Source: Flavobacterium soli DSM 19725
GTDB taxonomy: Bacteria > Bacteroidota > Bacteroidia > Flavobacteriales > Flavobacteriaceae
Length of the DNA stretch: 64,000 bases
Assembly: GCF_000422705.1 (NCBI RefSeq)
Contig: NZ_AUGO01000006.1
Span: 62,001 to 126,000 of the forward strand
Direction of reading: 5' to 3'
Part shown: piece after piece, positions 60,764-64,000 of the stretch
Numbering within the stretch: the first letter of the stretch is position 1
Layout of the letters: each line of letters begins with the position of its first letter
The notes under the pieces: model-generated
Databases searched by the model: none
What the model was told of the DNA's origin: nothing
What the model saw: only the letters and a program-made list of their open reading frames with translations
Program-made: the position numbers and the translations under genes

Positions 60764-61633
60764 TTACATAACATAAAACGATTTTGGTTTTTCTTGAATG
60801 GGTAAATCTTTATCGCCTATCAACTCTTTAATATTAATTTCTATTGTTATAGCTAAATTTGTCATTGGTATGTCGGTAGTAACATTTTCGAATGGATCTT
60901 GTAATATGATCGCAGTTCTTTCAATAGCAATAAATATAATTGGTATTAAAGCGGTCAAAAATATTTCTAGTATGACATATTTATCATCTAATCCAAAAGG
61001 TAAAAGTGTTGCAAAAACATAAATTAAAAAATGAACTAGTAAACTATATGATTTTGGAAAAACGGTATTTTTAATTCGCTCACATTTTCCCATTGCGTCA
61101 CACAATCTACTTAACGTATTGTCAATTTGTATTTGCTTTAAATCCCCAATATCGAGTTTGGATAGTGCTTCACTATGTTGATTAATTATTGCATTTGGTA
61201 TGTTTTTTTCTGATAAATTATACTCTTTAACATAATCATATACTTTTTTTGAATAAGCTAATTTTCGTAATGTTTCACCCAATACATGACACCAAATTAT
61301 TTGACGATAAGCAAATTCTTCTACAATTTTAGTATTTTCTTCAGGTAAAAATTGCTTAATTTGACGTATTAAAGTTCTCGAATCGTTTACAATTGCACCC
61401 CAAATTATTCTTGCTTCCCACCATCTTTCGTATGCCTGCGCCGTTCTAAAAGCTAACAGCAAGGATAATGCTGTTCCAATAATGGCATTTACGCCAATAG
61501 GAATTTCTATTTTTGAAAGAAAACCATATTGATCCGCAATCCCAATTACTATTGCATAAATTAAAATGGCAGTTATATCAAATTTTATTTGTTTTAAAAA
61601 TGTGAAAATTGATATTCTCTTATTTAACAGCAT
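60764..61633 (-). CDS. bestrophin family anion channel (UPF0187)
   Basis: A 289-residue protein with the bestrophin-type N-terminus (FTFLKQIKFDITAILIYAIV), SLLLAFRTAQAYERWWEARI, and two helical pairs (SYSLLVHFLIYVFATLLPFG, YVILEIFLTALIPIIFIAIE). Ends with NVTTDIPMTNLAITIEINIK. Family members are pentameric chloride or cation channels. Its place among metal resistance genes is notable, but the same gene occurs widely in Bacteroidota. Confidence 0.82.
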   Translation of the reverse strand: MLLNKRISIFTFLKQIKFDITAILIYAIVIGIADQYGFLSKIEIPIGVNAIIGTALSLLLAFRTAQAYERWWEARIIWGAIVNDSRTLIRQIKQFLPEENTKIVEEFAYRQIIWCHVLGETLRKLAYSKKVYDYVKEYNLSEKNIPNAIINQHSEALSKLDIGDLKQIQIDNTLSRLCDAMGKCERIKNTVFPKSYSLLVHFLIYVFATLLPFGLDDKYVILEIFLTALIPIIFIAIERTAIILQDPFENVTTDIPMTNLAITIEINIKELIGDKDLPIQEKPKSFYVM

Positions 61634-61686
61634 TTATTCAAATTTTGATTGAAATTTTCTACTACTATCATACAATTTATAAAAAG

Positions 61687-62043
61687 CTAAGCTTTACAAC
61701 ATCCATCCAAAGACGCAATTCCTTCTACTGTTGCTTTAACTTCATCTGCATCATAACCTAATTTAGAAATACCTTCTTTAATTTCTTGTAAAGTTGTTTT
61801 CTTTGAATTGTAATAAATAGTAAAAGTCATTGCTTTATCATCTAATTCATACATTTTCACCCCTTTTATTTTTAGCATTTCAGTTTTGAATTTCAAACCA
61901 CAGGTTTCACATTCTTTGCAATGATCACAATGAAGAAAAGTTTTGATAACAACTTTTTGAGTAGTTTTTTGTGCTGAAACAAAATTTGAAAAGAAAAATA
62001 ATGATACAGCTAAGACTAATGATTTTAAAATTGAATTTTTCAT
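61687..62043 (-). CDS. secreted HMA-like metal-binding protein
   Basis: A 118-residue exported protein (LVLAVSLFFFSNFVSAQ). The Cys cluster HCDHCKECETCG (about residues 38-49) replaces the usual single CxxC, then ISKLGYDADEVKATVEGIAS and a C-terminal GCCKA. Typical of copper or mercury carriers in Bacteroidota. It lies next to the MerC-like gene and could feed it (inference). Confidence 0.75.
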   Translation of the reverse strand: MKNSILKSLVLAVSLFFFSNFVSAQKTTQKVVIKTFLHCDHCKECETCGLKFKTEMLKIKGVKMYELDDKAMTFTIYYNSKKTTLQEIKEGISKLGYDADEVKATVEGIASLDGCCKA

Positions 62044-62074
62044 AATTATAAATTTATTTTATTTAATTTTCTAT

Positions 62075-62683
62075 TTAACAACAGTTTTTCTCTGCTTGAA
62101 TTGGTGGGCATTTTATTGAACCGTAACTACAATAAACACAACAATCACCTTCTAATGGTTTGAGTACTTTCTTGCATTTCTCACATTCATAAAAATATTG
62201 ACAAGCATCAGTTGGCATTAGTTCCTCTTTTTTATGTCCACAATTGGGACAAGTTAAAGTTGATTTTAATTCAACCGTCTTTCCTTCATAGATTGTGCAA
62301 GTTTTACAGTTTCTGTGCAATTTATTTCGATAATAATTTACGATTGTTGCGATAAGAAGACCAAACATTCCAATATAAATTAAATAAGTTGGATTTTCCA
62401 TTTCACTAAAATAATAAGCGAAAAAAATCATTATTCCACTCGGAATAGCAATTAATAAAGGATACAAACAAAGATGTTTCCTATAAGAAATGTAAAGTCC
62501 TCCAATTGAAACTAAAACCATCGCTTGAAAAATCCACATTGTCAATCCTCCAAAAAGCTCAAAACTACCTAATCCAAGTGCGGATGCTCCAAAGGCAAAT
62601 AAAGGAAAACAACAAGGTGAAAACAGGGCTGTAATAAAAAGCCCTATTGTACCTAATTTATCTATATTTGAGTTTAATTTCAT
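62075..62683 (-). CDS. MerC-like membrane protein fused to a GDCCVxC domain
   Basis: A 202-residue protein. A MerC-like domain (IDKLGTIGLFITALFSPCCF, PLFAFGASALGLGSFEL, then helices to about residue 125) is followed by a cysteine-rich soluble part: CKTC, CPNCGHKKEELMPTDAC, ECEKCKKVLKP and the GDCCVYCSYGSIKCPPIQ domain. It ends KNCC. MerC takes up mercury(II) ions; here the tail could be a metal chaperone. No merA or merR in the window. Confidence 0.75.
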   Translation of the reverse strand: MKLNSNIDKLGTIGLFITALFSPCCFPLFAFGASALGLGSFELFGGLTMWIFQAMVLVSIGGLYISYRKHLCLYPLLIAIPSGIMIFFAYYFSEMENPTYLIYIGMFGLLIATIVNYYRNKLHRNCKTCTIYEGKTVELKSTLTCPNCGHKKEELMPTDACQYFYECEKCKKVLKPLEGDCCVYCSYGSIKCPPIQAEKNCC

Positions 62684-62697
62684 TATAATTAAACTAA

Positions 62698-63027
62698 TTA
62701 GTGGTTATGTCCTTCATGACTTTCTTCTGAACCTTCTTTTGAATGATTATGTCCGTCGTGGTTTTCTTTTGAATGATCGTGTCCTTCGTGATTATCTGCT
62801 TTTGCTTCAATTAAATCCATTTTACAAACTGGACAAGTTCCTTTTTCATCATATATCTTGTCTTTTTCACAATTCATTGGACATTCATAAGCAACTTTGT
62901 GCGTTTCGCCATCTTTGTGCTCGTGTTCTTCTTTTTCGGTTGTTGGTTCCATTTTTTCTTTTTTATTACAAGAAACTGTACTTAATGTTATTATGGCAAA
63001 AACCATAATTAAAATTGATTTTTTCAT
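62698..63027 (-). CDS. His-rich CPMH-domain lipoprotein
   Basis: A 109-residue lipoprotein (VFAIITLSTVSCNKKEKM) with a small CPMN...CPVCKMDL metal domain (YECPMNCEKDKIYDEKGTC) and long His-rich tails (NHEGHDHSKENHDGHNHSKE, and similar). It probably buffers metal in the periplasm. It lies between the MerC-like gene and the partial efflux adaptor. Confidence 0.78.
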   Translation of the reverse strand: MKKSILIMVFAIITLSTVSCNKKEKMEPTTEKEEHEHKDGETHKVAYECPMNCEKDKIYDEKGTCPVCKMDLIEAKADNHEGHDHSKENHDGHNHSKEGSEESHEGHNH

Positions 63028-63067
63028 GATACTATGATTTATTTATGTTAATTATTATTGAATACTG

Positions 63068-64000
63068 CTAATGTTCATGACCACCACCGCCTTCGCTTTT
63101 TATCAAATGGCTTTGTATATAATAAGCACCTTTTAAAACTATTTTTGCGTTTGGTTCTATTTTTTGAAGTAACGTTACCTGTGTAAATCCTAATTGTGAA
63201 GTTCCTGCTTTTACTTCAATGCGTTGAAAATGGAATGTTTTTCCTTCTGCTTCTTCGTGCTTGTCACCATCTTCGTGATTATGTCCTTCCTTTTCGTCGT
63301 GTGCTACTTCTTCTTTGTGACCTTCTTCTAAAACAAAAATAAATTCTCTTCCATCTGCCTTTATAATTGCTTCTGTTGGTAAAGCTTTAACTGTATTTGC
63401 TCCAGCATCAATAAGAGCATTTACATACATTCCTGGAATTAATTTTTGTTGAAAATTTGAAATATCTGCGTGTACTGCAACTGATTTTGTTTCGTTTTCA
63501 AATGATTTACCTACACTAAATATTTTTCCATTGATTTCTGTATTATTTTGATTAGTTAAAATAAAACGTACATTTTGACCTTGTTTTACTTTGAATAAAT
63601 CTTTTTCGTACACTAATAAATCTACGTGTAATTTAGAATTATCGACTATATTCATTAAGGGTTTACCTGCTTCAACATTACTACCAATTTTGATGTGAAT
63701 TTCTGTAATATTTCCTGAAATTGGAGCAATTACAGAAACTGAAGCCGTTGTGTTTCCGTTACCACTAATGTGCAAAGTGTTCAATTGCTTTTGTAATGAA
63801 TTAAACCTTGCTCTTTCAATTTCATAATCTGATTTAGTTTTTTGAAAAACTTTTTTAGAATTTACTTCTTCATCACTTAATGTTTTTTGTCTTTCAAATT
63901 CTAATTTTAGAAACTCTAAATTACTTTTTGAAGTTAGATATGCTTCTTGAATTTTAGTAAATTCAGGACTTTCAATTGTAGCAATAGTTTGTCCTTTACT
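63068..64000 (-). CDS. RND efflux periplasmic adaptor (CzcB-like), cut by the window
   Basis: The coding frame is open to the window edge (63068 to beyond 64000), so the N-terminus is missing; a TTG inside (63784) is not its start. Visible parts: SKGQTIATIESPEFTKIQEA, a coiled region (FLKLEFERQKTLSDEEVNSK), APISGNITEIHIKIGSNVEA, and the C-terminal ALPTEAIIKADGREFIFVLE with an inserted His/Glu-rich segment (GHKEEVAHDEKEGHNHEDGD). It ends EGGGGHEH. CzcB-type adaptor of a Co/Zn/Cd or Cu efflux pump; its partners would lie further up. Confidence 0.85.
   Translation of the reverse strand, partial: SKGQTIATIESPEFTKIQEAYLTSKSNLEFLKLEFERQKTLSDEEVNSKKVFQKTKSDYEIERARFNSLQKQLNTLHISGNGNTTASVSVIAPISGNITEIHIKIGSNVEAGKPLMNIVDNSKLHVDLLVYEKDLFKVKQGQNVRFILTNQNNTEINGKIFSVGKSFENETKSVAVHADISNFQQKLIPGMYVNALIDAGANTVKALPTEAIIKADGREFIFVLEEGHKEEVAHDEKEGHNHEDGDKHEEAEGKTFHFQRIEVKAGTSQLGFTQVTLLQKIEPNAKIVLKGAYYIQSHLIKSEGGGGHEH

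Noticed and set aside
1..64000. CRISPR array
   Set aside because: No regular repeat-spacer series on either strand; the hairpin region has differing, non-periodic arms.

Overview
The window looks like a chromosomal segment of a flavobacterium (Bacteroidota, Flavobacteriaceae). It is AT-rich, start codons mostly lack Shine-Dalgarno sequences, a few promoters fit the Bacteroidota TAnnTTTG -7 box, and it carries SusC-like TonB receptors, Phe-x-Ser-Cys lipoprotein signals, DUF2911, DUF3347, DUF5675 and DUF6943 proteins, and CusA/CusB/CopA proteins with the small CPMHP...CPxCGM metal domain. Names rest on motif reading only; no search was run.

Layout. 0.1-4.2 kb: a PLP enzyme of the cysteine synthase family, a LysR regulator divergent from an mdaB/ygiN-like quinone oxidoreductase pair, and four small acidic or membrane proteins. 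4.2-15.2 kb (minus strand): a ten-gene aromatic degradation operon. A CoA ligase, a fused flavin monooxygenase/OYE protein, a hotdog thioesterase, gentisate 1,2-dioxygenase, a FAH-family hydrolase and maleate isomerase together spell salicylate (or anthranilate) -> aryl-CoA -> gentisyl-CoA -> gentisate -> maleylpyruvate -> maleate + pyruvate -> fumarate. A nitrilase, a glutamate-synthase-like FMN protein and a flavin reductase travel with it. 15.4-18.5 kb: a two-component module (small protein, membrane protein, histidine kinase, LuxR-type regulator, 149-aa protein) with the same palindrome in front of its first and last genes.

18.7-29.5 kb: a complete assimilatory sulfate reduction and cysteine operon (cysH, cysD, cysN, cysE, cysK, cobA, cysJ, cysI, and a siroheme synthase-TSUP transporter fusion). 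It is preceded by two tandem Cys-codon leader peptides, each followed by a rho-independent terminator, which is the layout of a double cysteine attenuator.

29.5-35.7 kb: an accessory region. A tRNA 3'-end-like fragment is followed by a phage-like cassette (252-aa protein, DUF5675, lipoprotein, two tiny membrane proteins), a small adenine methyltransferase, two minus-strand element genes (one DUF6943), then about 1.25 kb without genes made almost wholly of long hairpins. Imperfect pairs in those hairpins are G-U on the plus strand, so I read the stretch as one large structured RNA. A frameshifted methyltransferase closes the region.

35.8-64 kb (minus strand): a heavy-metal resistance island. 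It holds a CopA/CopB-like multicopper oxidase fusion, a Cu+ ATPase, an AraC regulator with a built-in metal-binding motif, a possible DNA nuclease, a Cus-type efflux system whose pump gene is split by an in-frame stop, several secreted HMA and CPMHP proteins, a TonB receptor, a Zn/Cd/Pb ATPase (plus a 27-codon remnant of another copy), MgtC, bestrophin, MerC-like and Czc-type adaptor genes. The last gene runs off the window.
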